This document shows positions 25,557 to 35,024 of a DNA stretch of 64,000 nucleotides, piece after piece. The stretch lies in contig NZ_JAUFPO010000005.1 in NCBI RefSeq assembly GCF_030409235.1, forward strand, positions 246,175-310,174, written 5' to 3'. Origin of the DNA: Halomonas almeriensis. Its GTDB lineage: Bacteria > Pseudomonadota > Gammaproteobacteria > Pseudomonadales > Halomonadaceae. The translations under genes and the position numbers were made by a program. Position 1 is the stretch's first letter, and each line of letters starts with the position of its first letter. The notes under the pieces are model-generated. The model was given only the letters and a program-made list of their open reading frames with translations. It had not been told where the DNA came from and did not search any database.

Positions 25557-26216
25557 TTACCACCAGTGGCGGGCAACGCGCCAGGAGACCTCAGGCCCCT
25601 CCGGCCAGGCGACCTGTTTCACTGCCCACAAACGTCGAGTATCAGGGTCGCGCCAATAGGTGGCCGTCGTGGTCTCACCACGACTCCATTGCAGCTCCAG
25701 CCGGCAGACCTCCAGGCGCCGTTCACCCAATGGCAGCGCAACCGGCTCCTCGGCGCTACACCGAGTGGTGCCTTCGGCCAGATGTCGCACTACCTGGCCG
25801 TCTGATGACTCGACGTAGCGGGTCAGGCTAACCGGCGAGGATGAAGAAGCTTGCCATGGCGCCTCCGGGCGATAGCGCGAGCTTAGCAATCGTGAGTCGC
25901 GCCCTTGAAAAGCCTGCAGGCCGCCACCGTCAAGCTCCAGTAGCATGCCGCCCTGTGCAGGCCAGTACGTCATGCGTCCGGCCTTTGCCCCCATGACGAA
26001 TAACCCCTGGATATCGCCGACGCGCGCATCGAGCGATGCATAGGGCACGGCCTTTGCTTCGGCGCTGGCGTCTTCGTCAAATAGAATCGCGCCCATCGAG
26101 GCACCTAACGGTGTAGTGCCCGAGTTGGCGCAGCCTGTCACGAGTACCAGTATTAGACACGACAAGGCCGCCTTGAGGCGGCCTGGAGCTTGGCCAGTTG
26201 CTTTTGCGCGTCTCAT
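25557..26216 (-). CDS. gfcB: GfcB/YjbF-family lipoprotein
   Basis: 219-aa lipoprotein with lipobox LVTGC (Cys29) followed by Asn-Ser, so probably sorted to the outer membrane. The body matches the YjbF family: ARMTYW-type segment (GRMTYWPAQGGMLLELDGGGLQAF) and C-terminal ATYWRDPDTRRLWAVKQ. It sits five bases after gfcA. Part of the four-gene gfcABCD set that assists group 4 capsule or colanic-like export. Confidence 0.82.
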   Translation of the reverse strand: MRRAKATGQAPGRLKAALSCLILVLVTGCANSGTTPLGASMGAILFDEDASAEAKAVPYASLDARVGDIQGLFVMGAKAGRMTYWPAQGGMLLELDGGGLQAFQGRDSRLLSSRYRPEAPWQASSSSPVSLTRYVESSDGQVVRHLAEGTTRCSAEEPVALPLGERRLEVCRLELQWSRGETTTATYWRDPDTRRLWAVKQVAWPEGPEVSWRVARHWW

Positions 26217-26221
26217 GCGGC

Positions 26222-26539
26222 TTAGCGAGTTCCTGTCGGCCCGCTGCTATCGCTATCGCTATCGCCTGTGGCGGCGGCAATCCCGGCACCCACGGCCACT
26301 GTACCGGCAACGGCGACACCCACCAGCGCGGTAGTCGACAGCCCGGTTGCCGCTGAGAGGCCGCCGAGCACACCACCCGATGCCGCACCGGCACTTGCAG
26401 CACCAGCCGCACCACCCGATGCCCCCGCGGAACCAGCACTGCTGGAGCCCGCGCTGGACGCCGCTTCATTTTGTGCCATGGCCAACGGGGATGCCGTCAT
26501 GCCAGCGATCGCGAGATAAACCAGTCCTTTCTTCAACAT
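26222..26539 (-). CDS. gfcA: GfcA/YjbE-like small Gly/Ala/Ser-rich exported protein
   Basis: 105 aa: signal peptide (GLVYLAIAGMTASPLAMA), a low-complexity Ala/Gly/Ser stretch (residues ~25-60), one hydrophobic segment (LVGVAVAGTVAVGAGIAAA) and a Ser/Asp tail. This composition is typical of GfcA/YjbE. AAGGGGAAG lies just before the ATG. First gene of the leftward gfcABCD operon, divergent from wza. Confidence 0.75.
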   Translation of the reverse strand: MLKKGLVYLAIAGMTASPLAMAQNEAASSAGSSSAGSAGASGGAAGAASAGAASGGVLGGLSAATGLSTTALVGVAVAGTVAVGAGIAAATGDSDSDSSGPTGTR

Positions 26540-26749
26540 TTTCTTCCCCTTCGTATGAGTGGAACTAAGCCTTTGATAGGCAGCATGTTAATTCTTTTGA
26601 CAGTTGCTAAATAGTCGTGATGGTGGCGTTTTTTGTGATGGCGTTTCGGATGACTGCGCCAATCGATAAAAAATAGCTTTATATTCAAAAAGTTATAATA
26701 TTTATCAGGGCATGAAGTGTCGGTGTTGAACAGCCACCAGTAACGCTTT

Positions 26750-26770
26750 GGTACCAGTGTGGTACTAGTG
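26750..26770. repeat. Tandem direct repeat GGTACCAGTG / GGTACTAGTG
   Basis: Two 10-base copies differing at one position, 11 bases apart (about one helical turn), 20 bases upstream of the TATGAT box before wza. This spacing fits a cooperative activator or repressor site. No regulator is identified. Confidence 0.5.
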
Positions 26771-26884
26771 ACCACCCCTATGCGTCATGTATGATAGTAG
26801 CTGTCTATCTTTTCAATACAAAGTATCAATGCCGGCAACAGGGAACTGAAGACCAGGCCTCGGGGATGCGCCATGACACCTCGG

Positions 26885-26896
26885 GGCGGTAGCGTG
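26885..26896 (+). promoter_or_regulatory. ops element (RfaH recruitment site)
   Basis: Exact GGCGGTAGCGTG, the operon polarity suppressor sequence found in JUMPstart leaders of capsule, LPS and other long surface operons. It lies in the transcribed leader 41 bases before the wza start. RfaH binds ops in the paused elongation complex and suppresses termination over long operons. Orientation and position are as expected. Confidence 0.85.
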
Positions 26897-26937
26897 CCCT
26901 GATGGCTAACCTAGCACATTCACCACAGGTCGTCTCA

Positions 26938-28068
26938 ATGCGCCACTTTACGCCTCTCAAACTCCTGATGGGCCTGCTCAGCGCGGCTTGGCTTTCAGGC
27001 TGTGCTTTTGCCCCGGGCAGTCATTTCGATGCTGCCAGCAAGCACGCTCCTGTTGATGACCTCGTCGACGTCGAGCCGATCACCCTGGGCCTGGTCTCTC
27101 AGCAGCAGAGTGCGCCCGATGAGCAGGACCTGAAGCGCATAACAGACGCGCAGCGCGAGGCGATGCGGGGCTACGATTACCGCATCGGCAAGGGTGACGT
27201 TCTGAGCATTATCGTCTACGACCATCCTGAGTTGACCATCCCCGCCGGGAGCGAGCGCAGTGCCGCCGAATCCGGTAATACCGTGCAGCCTGACGGCAAT
27301 ATCTATTACCCCTACATCGGTGAGGTCGCCGTTGAGGACAAGACTGTCTCGCAAGTGCGCCAGGCCATTTCACGGCAACTCGAGGAGTACATTGCCGCAC
27401 CCCAGGTTGAGGTGCGCATCGCGGCTTATAACTCGCAGGACGTGGTGGTAAGCGGGCAGGTACAGGAACCAGGGCGCTTGCCGATCACCAATGTTCCCAT
27501 GACCCTGCTCGATGCCATCAGCATGAGTGGCGGCCTGGGCCCTCAGGCCAACTGGCATGGTGTGCAACTGACGCGTGATGGCCAAACCCGCACCATCGAC
27601 GTATACGAGATGCTCAACCAAGGGAATCTCAGCCAGGATATCCTGCTGGAAGATGAAGACGTACTGCATGTACCGGACCTCGGCGATCAGCAAGTCTTTG
27701 TGATGGGGGAGGTCGGCGAGCCACAAGCCTTGCCCATGGGCCGCTCGCCGATAACCCTGACGGAGGCACTAAGCCGCTCCGGCAGCATTGACGAGGCCCA
27801 GGCTGACGCCAGTGGCATCTTTGTGTTTCGCCGCAACACCCAGCGCCAGGACAAGCTGGCAACCGTTTATCAATTGGATGCGAGCAACGCGACGGCGATG
27901 GTGCTGGGCACCCAGTTTCAACTCGAACCCTCCGACGTCGTCTACGTGACGACTACCGCCCTGGGCCGTTGGAACCGCACCATCAACCAGCTACTGCCCA
28001 CCGTGACCGCGATCTATCAAGTGACTCGCACCGCGCGTGACGCGAATGACCTTCAGGACGACTTTTGA
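26938..28068 (+). CDS. wza: Polysaccharide export outer-membrane lipoprotein Wza
   Basis: Octameric outer-membrane translocon for capsule/EPS. 376 aa with lipobox LSGC (Cys22), poly-export domain (YRIGKGDVLSIIVYDHPEL), then SLBB domains (VVVSGQVQEPGRLPI; VFVMGEVGEPQALPM) and a C-terminal amphipathic helix (RWNRTINQLLPTVTAIYQV) that forms the membrane barrel. Start at 26938 chosen because it gives a proper lipoprotein signal; an ATG at 26902 adds 12 residues. Overlaps wzb by one base (TGATG). Confidence 0.9.
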   Translation: MRHFTPLKLLMGLLSAAWLSGCAFAPGSHFDAASKHAPVDDLVDVEPITLGLVSQQQSAPDEQDLKRITDAQREAMRGYDYRIGKGDVLSIIVYDHPELTIPAGSERSAAESGNTVQPDGNIYYPYIGEVAVEDKTVSQVRQAISRQLEEYIAAPQVEVRIAAYNSQDVVVSGQVQEPGRLPITNVPMTLLDAISMSGGLGPQANWHGVQLTRDGQTRTIDVYEMLNQGNLSQDILLEDEDVLHVPDLGDQQVFVMGEVGEPQALPMGRSPITLTEALSRSGSIDEAQADASGIFVFRRNTQRQDKLATVYQLDASNATAMVLGTQFQLEPSDVVYVTTTALGRWNRTINQLLPTVTAIYQVTRTARDANDLQDDF

Positions 28069-28505
28069 TGTTTCAGCGTCTACTCGTCGTTTGCACCGGC
28101 AACATTTGTCGTAGCCCGGTGGCGGAAGCCATGCTCAAGGCCTCGCTGCCGGGCAAAGAGGTGGCGTCTGCCGGGCTGAGCGCCCTGGTGGGGCAGGCAG
28201 TGGAGCCCACCGCGCAAGCACTGGCGGAAGCCGATGGCCTCCATGTGCAGGATCATCAAGCACGCCAGCTGACCCTGGAGATGCTGCAAAACGCCGACCT
28301 CATCCTGGTGATGACGGAAGGGCAGCGCCGCGCCATCGGGGAAATGTCGCCCGCCACACTCGGCAAGACCATGCTGATCGGCCGTTGGCTGGAAGGGGCC
28401 GAGATTCCGGATCCCTACCGTAAAAGTCACGCAGCGTTCGAACATGTACACCAACTCTTGCAAGCCGCCACCGACGCATGGAAAGAGCGTCTAACGCCTA
28501 GCTGA
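28068..28505 (+). CDS. wzb: Low-molecular-weight protein tyrosine phosphatase Wzb
   Basis: 145-aa phosphatase that removes phosphates from the Wzc tyrosine tail and so cycles polymer assembly. P-loop CTGNICRS (Cys9 to Arg15) and the general-acid DPY motif (IPDPYRK). ATG at 28068 overlaps the wza stop as TGATG; a TTG three bases earlier is unlikely. Confidence 0.92.
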   Translation: MFQRLLVVCTGNICRSPVAEAMLKASLPGKEVASAGLSALVGQAVEPTAQALAEADGLHVQDHQARQLTLEMLQNADLILVMTEGQRRAIGEMSPATLGKTMLIGRWLEGAEIPDPYRKSHAAFEHVHQLLQAATDAWKERLTPS

Positions 28506-28571
28506 CCTCGCTTGTAAACACCCTCTCACCGCTTGCCGCGAAACCGCTTCACACCGGAGAAACTCCCCCCG

Positions 28572-30767
28572 ATGTCAGACTCGCAGAACCTTGGCACGAC
28601 GTCGTCTTCCCCTGCCGACGACGAAATCGACCTGGGCCGCTTGTTCGGTCTTCTGTTGGACCACAAATGGTGGATCATCGGCATCACCGCATTATTTGCC
28701 ATCGCCGGGGTAGCCTATGCGCTCCTGGAAACGCCGGTATATCGCGCCGATGCACTGGTGCAGGTGGAAAAGAAAGCGGGCATGAGCAACCCCCTGGAAG
28801 ACGTGAAGTCCATTCTCGGGGAGCAGCCTTCTTCGGATACCGAGGTGGGCATTCTGCGTTCGCGCATGGTGCTGGGGCGTGCGGTGGACCAGCAACAGCT
28901 AACCCTTCAGGTCACTCCGCATCGTTTGCCCATCGTGGGCGACTTTCTGGTGCGCCACGGCATGCAACGCCCCGCCTTCGCCGAGGCCAGCGTGTGGGCC
29001 GATGAATACATCAACGTCAGCCAGTTCCAGGTATCACAAGCCTATATTGGCCAACCATTCGCGTTAACCGCGTTAGAAGATGGCCGTTACCAGCTAAGCC
29101 AGGATGGTCAGGTACTCGGTGAAGGCCAGGTGGGGGAAGACGCCTCATTTCTCGATGGCCAGGTGAAGCTGCGTGTGGCGGAGCTTGAAGCGGGCGAAGG
29201 CGCGACCTTTACCTTGCGCCAGGCGTCTCGGCTGGCCGTCATCCATGACCTGCGCGGGCGCTTCAGCGTGAGCCAGCAAGGCAAGGACAGTGGCCTGCTG
29301 GACCTCTCCCTGCGCGACACGGACCAGCAGCACGCCAAGCAGGTGCTGGATGCGCTCAGCGAGGTCTATCTGACCCAGAACATCCAGCGCCAGGCCGCCG
29401 AGGCCGAAAAAAGCCTGGAGTTTCTCGAACAGCAAGCCCCTCAGGTGCGCGAGCAACTGCGCAATGCCGAAAACAAGCTGAACAGCTATCGCACCCAACG
29501 CGACAGCGTCGATCTCTCGCTGGAGACCCAGTCCATCCTGGAGCGCATCGTCGACCTCGAAAAGCAGCTCAATGAACTCTCGTTCAAGGAGTCGGAGGTC
29601 TCACGGCGCTTCACCAAGAGTCACCCGACCTATCAAGCGCTGCTCGAAAAGAAGCAACAGCTGCAAAACGACCGTGACCAACTGGAAGAAAAAGTTAGCG
29701 ACTTGCCGGAGACGCAACAACAGGTCCTGCGCATGCGACGCGACGTGCAGGTCAACCAGGAGGTATACGTACAGCTGCTCAACAAGATCCAGGAAATGAA
29801 GATTGCCCGCGCCAGCACGGTGGGCAATGTTCGCATCCTCGATGAAGCGGCCGTTCAGTCCGCGCCTGTTGAGCCCAAAAAGCCGCTTATCGTCGTGCTG
29901 GCGACCTTGCTCGGCGGCATGCTCTCGGTAGGCCTGGTTCTGCTGCGCGGGTTTTTACGGCGTGGTGTGGAGTCTCCCGAGCAGGTGGAAAACGCCGGGA
30001 TACCGGTCTATGCCACGGTGCCGCTTTCCGACGAGCAGAACAAACTCGTTAAACGCGTTAAGCACCGCAAGGATAGAAGCGGCCACACCATCAGCACGGA
30101 CATTCTCGCCGAGCGGGCGCCAGCGGATACGGCGATTGAAGCGGTGCGCGGCCTGCGAACCAGCCTGCACTTCGCCATGCTGGAATCCGCCAACAATGTA
30201 TTGGCGATTACCGGGCCAAGCCCAGGCATTGGCAAAAGCTTTATTACCGTCAATCTGGCGGCGGTATGCGCTCAAGCCGAGCAGAAGGTGCTGGTGGTGG
30301 ATGCCGACATGCGCAAGGGCCATGTGCACCATGCCTTTGGAGGCCGTAGTGAAGGCGGCCTCTCGGAGCTTTTAACCGGCAAGGCCTCCCTGGATGAGGT
30401 ACGCCGCACAAGCAAGGTAGCGGGGCTGGACTATATCGCCCGAGGCAGCGCACCACCCAACCCCTCAGAACTGTTAATGCAGGAACGGTTCACTCAATTT
30501 CTGGCGGAGGTTCGCCAACAGTATGACCTGGTGGTGATCGATACCCCGCCGATCCTCGCCGTGACCGACGCAGCCGTGATCGGCAAACAATGTGGCACAA
30601 CCCTGATGGTGGCCCGCTTCCAAGTGAACCCGGTGAAAGAGCTGGAAATTGCCAAACGCCGGCTGGAAAGCACCGGCGTGCCGGTGAAGGGCGTCATCCT
30701 CAATGCCATGGAGCACAAAGCAGCGACCAGTTATGGCTACGGCTACTATAGCTACAGCTACCGTTGA
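28572..30767 (+). CDS. wzc: Tyrosine-protein kinase/polysaccharide co-polymerase Wzc
   Basis: 731-aa inner-membrane BY-kinase that controls chain length and export. N-terminal Wzz domain bounded by two membrane helices (WWIIGITALFAIAGVAYALL and PLIVVLATLLGGMLSVGLVL) with a long coiled-coil periplasmic part, then a cytoplasmic kinase with Walker A GPSPGIGKS, Walker A' VLVVDADMRKG and Walker B LVVIDTPP. The tail YGYGYYSYSYR holds six tyrosines, the autophosphorylation cluster. The start at 28572 has GGAG 12 bases upstream; an ATG at 28533 is possible. Confidence 0.92.
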   Translation: MSDSQNLGTTSSSPADDEIDLGRLFGLLLDHKWWIIGITALFAIAGVAYALLETPVYRADALVQVEKKAGMSNPLEDVKSILGEQPSSDTEVGILRSRMVLGRAVDQQQLTLQVTPHRLPIVGDFLVRHGMQRPAFAEASVWADEYINVSQFQVSQAYIGQPFALTALEDGRYQLSQDGQVLGEGQVGEDASFLDGQVKLRVAELEAGEGATFTLRQASRLAVIHDLRGRFSVSQQGKDSGLLDLSLRDTDQQHAKQVLDALSEVYLTQNIQRQAAEAEKSLEFLEQQAPQVREQLRNAENKLNSYRTQRDSVDLSLETQSILERIVDLEKQLNELSFKESEVSRRFTKSHPTYQALLEKKQQLQNDRDQLEEKVSDLPETQQQVLRMRRDVQVNQEVYVQLLNKIQEMKIARASTVGNVRILDEAAVQSAPVEPKKPLIVVLATLLGGMLSVGLVLLRGFLRRGVESPEQVENAGIPVYATVPLSDEQNKLVKRVKHRKDRSGHTISTDILAERAPADTAIEAVRGLRTSLHFAMLESANNVLAITGPSPGIGKSFITVNLAAVCAQAEQKVLVVDADMRKGHVHHAFGGRSEGGLSELLTGKASLDEVRRTSKVAGLDYIARGSAPPNPSELLMQERFTQFLAEVRQQYDLVVIDTPPILAVTDAAVIGKQCGTTLMVARFQVNPVKELEIAKRRLESTGVPVKGVILNAMEHKAATSYGYGYYSYSYR

Positions 30768-30945
30768 GGGGGCCGTAGCGATAGCACCTGGTGGTCAATA
30801 GCCTAAGCCGCATCGAGGCACCAGCCATCACGCTGCGGTGCGCAGGGCCATTAGTCGCAATCCCTAATCGCTCAAATGTTAGCCCTATATTTAGACGGCT
30901 CTCTACAAGGTACACAAGACTCAGCGCTTCAATTCTGGAAACTTC

Positions 30946-32259
30946 ATGTCTGACACTCAAACTCGCCTCATCAACAAGTTACATGACAAGGAAGCCGTCA
31001 TCGGCATCGTCGGCCTGGGCTATGTCGGCTTGCCCTTGATGCTGCGTTACAACGATATCGGCTTCCGCGTGCTGGGGATCGATATCGACCAGCAGAAGGT
31101 CGACAAGCTCAATGCCGGCCAGAGCTATATCGAGCATATTCCCTCCGAGAAGGTGGCCAGGGCGACGCAGTCCGGCTTCGAGGCCACCACCGACTTCAGC
31201 CGCGTTGCCGAAGCCGATGCGGTGGTCCTGTGCGTGCCCACGCCGCTGAACAAGTATCGCGAGCCGGACATGAGCTTCGTGATCGACACCATCGATGCCC
31301 TGAAGCCGCACATGCGGGCGGGGCAGGTGCTGTCGCTGGAGAGCACCACCTATCCGGGCACCACCGAGGAAGAGTTACTGCCCCGGGTGCAGGAGAACGG
31401 CCTGGTGGTGGGGCAGGATGTGTTCCTGGTCTATTCGCCGGAGCGCGAGGATCCGGGCAACCCGGATTTCGAGACCCGCACCATTCCCAAGGTGGTGGGG
31501 GGGCATACGCCCGCCTGCCGTGACGTGGGCGTCGCCCTCTACCAACATGCCATCGATCATGTAGTGCCGGTCAGCTCTACCAAGGCGGCGGAGATGACCA
31601 AGCTGCTGGAGAACATCCATCGCGCGGTGAACATCGGCCTGGTCAACGAGATGAAGGTCGTCGCCGACCGCATGGGCATCGACATCTTCGAGGTGGTGGA
31701 TGCCGCGGCCACCAAGCCGTTCGGTTTCACCCCCTACTATCCCGGGCCCGGCCTGGGGGGGCACTGCATCCCCATCGATCCCTTCTACCTGACCTGGAAG
31801 GCCCGGGAATACGGCCTGCATACCCGCTTCATCGAGCTTTCCGGCGAGGTCAACCGCGCCATGCCGGAGTACGTGGTCGGCAAGCTGATGGATGGTTTGA
31901 ACGACCATGGCAAGGCACTGAAGGGCAGCCGCGTGCTGGTGCTGGGCATCGCCTACAAGAAGAACGTCGACGACATGCGCGAATCGCCGTCGGTGGAGAT
32001 CATGGAGCTGATCGAGGCCAAGGGCGCCGAGGTGAGCTACAGCGATCCGCACGTGCCGGTCTTCCCCAGGATGCGCGAGCACCATTTCGAGCTGGCAAGC
32101 GTCGAGCCGTCGGCGGAGAACCTGGCCGCTTTCGATGCCGTGGTGCTGGCCACCGACCATGACGGCTTCGATTTCGAGCTCATCAAGCGCCACGCCAAGC
32201 TGATCATCGACAGCCGCGGCACCTACCGCGACGCCGCCGACCACATCATCAAGGCCTGA
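30946..32259 (+). CDS. wbpA: UDP-N-acetyl-D-glucosamine 6-dehydrogenase
   Basis: Oxidises UDP-GlcNAc to UDP-GlcNAcA with two NAD+, first step to UDP-2,3-diacetamido-2,3-dideoxyuronic acids. 437 aa; NAD motif [11 protein letters not shown], catalytic Cys274 in GGHCIPIDP, central ETLAENxxR-type helix replaced by [17 protein letters not shown]. The WecC/WbpA group rather than Ugd is indicated by length and by the wbpB-D-E genes that follow. A 178-base gap separates it from wzc, so a secondary promoter is possible. Confidence 0.88.
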   Translation: MSDTQTRLINKLHDKEAVIGIVGLGYVGLPLMLRYNDIGFRVLGIDIDQQKVDKLNAGQSYIEHIPSEKVARATQSGFEATTDFSRVAEADAVVLCVPTPLNKYREPDMSFVIDTIDALKPHMRAGQVLSLESTTYPGTTEEELLPRVQENGLVVGQDVFLVYSPEREDPGNPDFETRTIPKVVGGHTPACRDVGVALYQHAIDHVVPVSSTKAAEMTKLLENIHRAVNIGLVNEMKVVADRMGIDIFEVVDAAATKPFGFTPYYPGPGLGGHCIPIDPFYLTWKAREYGLHTRFIELSGEVNRAMPEYVVGKLMDGLNDHGKALKGSRVLVLGIAYKKNVDDMRESPSVEIMELIEAKGAEVSYSDPHVPVFPRMREHHFELASVEPSAENLAAFDAVVLATDHDGFDFELIKRHAKLIIDSRGTYRDAADHIIKA

Positions 32260-33219
<960 letters not shown>

Positions 33220-33220
33220 G

Positions 33221-33802
33221 ATGAGCGTGAAGATTCATGAGTCCGCGATCGTCGACGACGGCGCCCAGATCGGTGAAGGCTCGCGGGTCTGGCATTTCGT
33301 GCACGTGTGCGGTGGCGCCCGCATCGGCAAGAACGTCTCCATGGGCCAGGGCGTGTTCGTGGGCAACAGGGTCACCATCGGCGATAACTGCAAGATCCAG
33401 AACAACGTCTCCGTCTATGACAACGTGCACCTGGAAGAGGGCGTGTTCTGCGGGCCCAGCATGGTGTTCACCAACGTCTACAACCCCCGCTCCCTGATCG
33501 AGCGCAAGAGCGAGTACCGCGACACCCTGGTCAAGAAGGGCGCCAGCCTGGGCGCCAACTGCACCATCGTGTGCGGGGTGACTATCGGAGAATGCGCCTT
33601 CATCGGGGCCGGCGCGGTGATCAACAAGGACGTGCCGGCCTATGCGCTGATGGTGGGCGTGCCGGCCCGCCAGATCGGCTGGATGAGCGAGCACGGTGAA
33701 CAGCTCGATCTGCCGTTGCAAGGGCAGGGCGACACCGTCTGCCCGCACACCGGCGATCGTTATGTTCTCGATGGTAATCAGTTGACCAAGGTAAGCGCAT
33801 GA
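33221..33802 (+). CDS. wbpD: UDP-GlcNAc3NA N-acetyltransferase WbpD
   Basis: 193-aa left-handed beta-helix acetyltransferase with many hexapeptide repeats ([45 protein letters not shown]). Adds acetyl from acetyl-CoA to the 3-amino group of UDP-GlcNAc3NA. The start at 33221 follows the wbpB stop by one base; the frame is open upstream but without homology. Overlaps wbpE by ATGA. Confidence 0.88.
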   Translation: MSVKIHESAIVDDGAQIGEGSRVWHFVHVCGGARIGKNVSMGQGVFVGNRVTIGDNCKIQNNVSVYDNVHLEEGVFCGPSMVFTNVYNPRSLIERKSEYRDTLVKKGASLGANCTIVCGVTIGECAFIGAGAVINKDVPAYALMVGVPARQIGWMSEHGEQLDLPLQGQGDTVCPHTGDRYVLDGNQLTKVSA

Positions 33803-34893
33803 TTCCCTTTATCGACCTGGCCGCCCAGCAGGCGCGCATCAAGGATGAGATCGACGCCGGCATCCAGCGCGTGCTGGCCCACGGCAAGTACATCTTGGGC
33901 CCGGAGGTCACCGAGCTCGAGGAAAGGCTGACGGACTATACCGGCGCCAAGTATTGCATCAGCTGCGCCAATGGTACCGACGCCTTGCAGATCGCCCAGA
34001 TGGCCCTGGGCATCGGCCCCGGGGATGAGGTGATCACCCCGGGGTTCACCTATATCGCCACGGCGGAGACGGTGGCTCTGCTGGGCGCCAAGCCGGTATA
34101 CGTGGACATCGACCCGCGCACCTACAACTTGGACCCCACCCTGCTGGAAGCCGCGATTACCCCGAGCACCAAAGCGATCATCCCGGTGTCGCTCTATGGC
34201 CAGTGCGCGGACATGGACGCCATCAATGCCATCGCTGAAAAATACGGCATTCCGATCATCGAGGATGCCGCCCAGAGCTTCGGCGCCACCTACAAGGGCC
34301 GCAAGTCCTGCAATCTGAGCACCATCGCCACCACCAGCTTCTTCCCCAGCAAGCCACTGGGCTGCTACGGCGATGGCGGTGCCATCTTCACCAGCGATGA
34401 CGAGCTGGCAACGATCATCCGCCAGGTCGCCCGTCATGGCCAGGACCGGCGCTATCATCATCTTCGCGTGGGCGTGAACAGCCGGCTGGATACCCTGCAG
34501 GCCGCTATCTTGCTACCCAAGCTGGATATCTTCGATGACGAGCTGATGAAGCGACAGCAGGTGGCGGAGTGCTACACGCAACACCTCACTGAAGCCGGCA
34601 TCACCACGACACCCCACATCGAGCCGCACAACACCAGTGCTTGGGCACAGTACACCATTCGAGTGGAGAATCGCGAGCACGTGCAAGCAGTGCTCAAGGA
34701 AGCGGGCATTCCCACGGCCGTGCATTACCCAATTCCCTTGAACCAGCAACCGGCTATTGGTGACTTGGCAGTATCGCTGCCAAAAGGCGATGAGGCGGCA
34801 ATAGAAGTCCTTAGCCTACCGATGCATCCTTATCTTGATGTCATCGAGCAAGAGAATGTATCACATAAACTAGCTTCGATAAAAAAACAATGA
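33799..34893 (+). CDS. wbpE: UDP-3-keto-GlcNAcA aminotransferase WbpE
   Basis: DegT/DnrJ/EryC1/StrS PLP aminotransferase of 364 aa transferring an amino group from glutamate to C3. PLP lysine K185 in [15 protein letters not shown]; substrate region [15 protein letters not shown]. The last ~50 codons are clearly AT-richer than the rest, marking a compositional junction within the gene. Its stop overlaps a 44-codon ORF by ATGA. Confidence 0.88.
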   Translation: MIPFIDLAAQQARIKDEIDAGIQRVLAHGKYILGPEVTELEERLTDYTGAKYCISCANGTDALQIAQMALGIGPGDEVITPGFTYIATAETVALLGAKPVYVDIDPRTYNLDPTLLEAAITPSTKAIIPVSLYGQCADMDAINAIAEKYGIPIIEDAAQSFGATYKGRKSCNLSTIATTSFFPSKPLGCYGDGGAIFTSDDELATIIRQVARHGQDRRYHHLRVGVNSRLDTLQAAILLPKLDIFDDELMKRQQVAECYTQHLTEAGITTTPHIEPHNTSAWAQYTIRVENREHVQAVLKEAGIPTAVHYPIPLNQQPAIGDLAVSLPKGDEAAIEVLSLPMHPYLDVIEQENVSHKLASIKKQ

Positions 34894-35024
34894 AAATATT
34901 GATTATGGCATTCTCTGTAGTTGTTAACTATGCCTTCATGAAATCCATACACAGTTATCCTTGTCGACTTTATGGCTTGGGGAGGATAGTATCATGGATG
35001 AATGAGAAGGTTAAAAGAACATGA
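34890..35024 (+). CDS. Small ORF (44 aa) coupled to wbpE and the flippase gene
   Basis: ATG at 34890 overlaps the wbpE stop (ATGA) and its own TGA overlaps the flippase ATG (ATGA, 35021-35024), so ribosomes could reinitiate straight through all three genes. The peptide starts [17 protein letters not shown], a short hydrophobic stretch, then SIHSYPCRLYG and a basic end KVKRT. It matches nothing I recognise. It could be a real small membrane-associated protein, a leader for coupling, or the remnant of a glycosyltransferase-like gene (many start MKILI). Confidence 0.45.
   Translation: MKILIMAFSVVVNYAFMKSIHSYPCRLYGLGRIVSWMNEKVKRT

Larger units (their letters stand above)
26540..26937. promoter_or_regulatory. 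Divergent regulatory region between gfcA and wza
   Basis: 398 bases without a gene, AT-rich in its left two thirds. It must hold promoters for both operons. Seen: a direct repeat GTGATGG(TG)GCGTTT at 26617-26631 and 26635-26646; tandem 10-mers at 26750-26770; a TATGAT box at 26790-26795 that could be a -10 for wza; and an ops element at 26885-26896. No -35 matching consensus at ideal spacing was found, suggesting an activator-dependent promoter. Confidence 0.6.

Noticed and set aside
26597..26602. TTGACA as -35 of a wza promoter
   Set aside because: Perfect -35 hexamer but no acceptable -10 at 16-18 bases downstream, and it lies about 190 bases before the TATGAT box.
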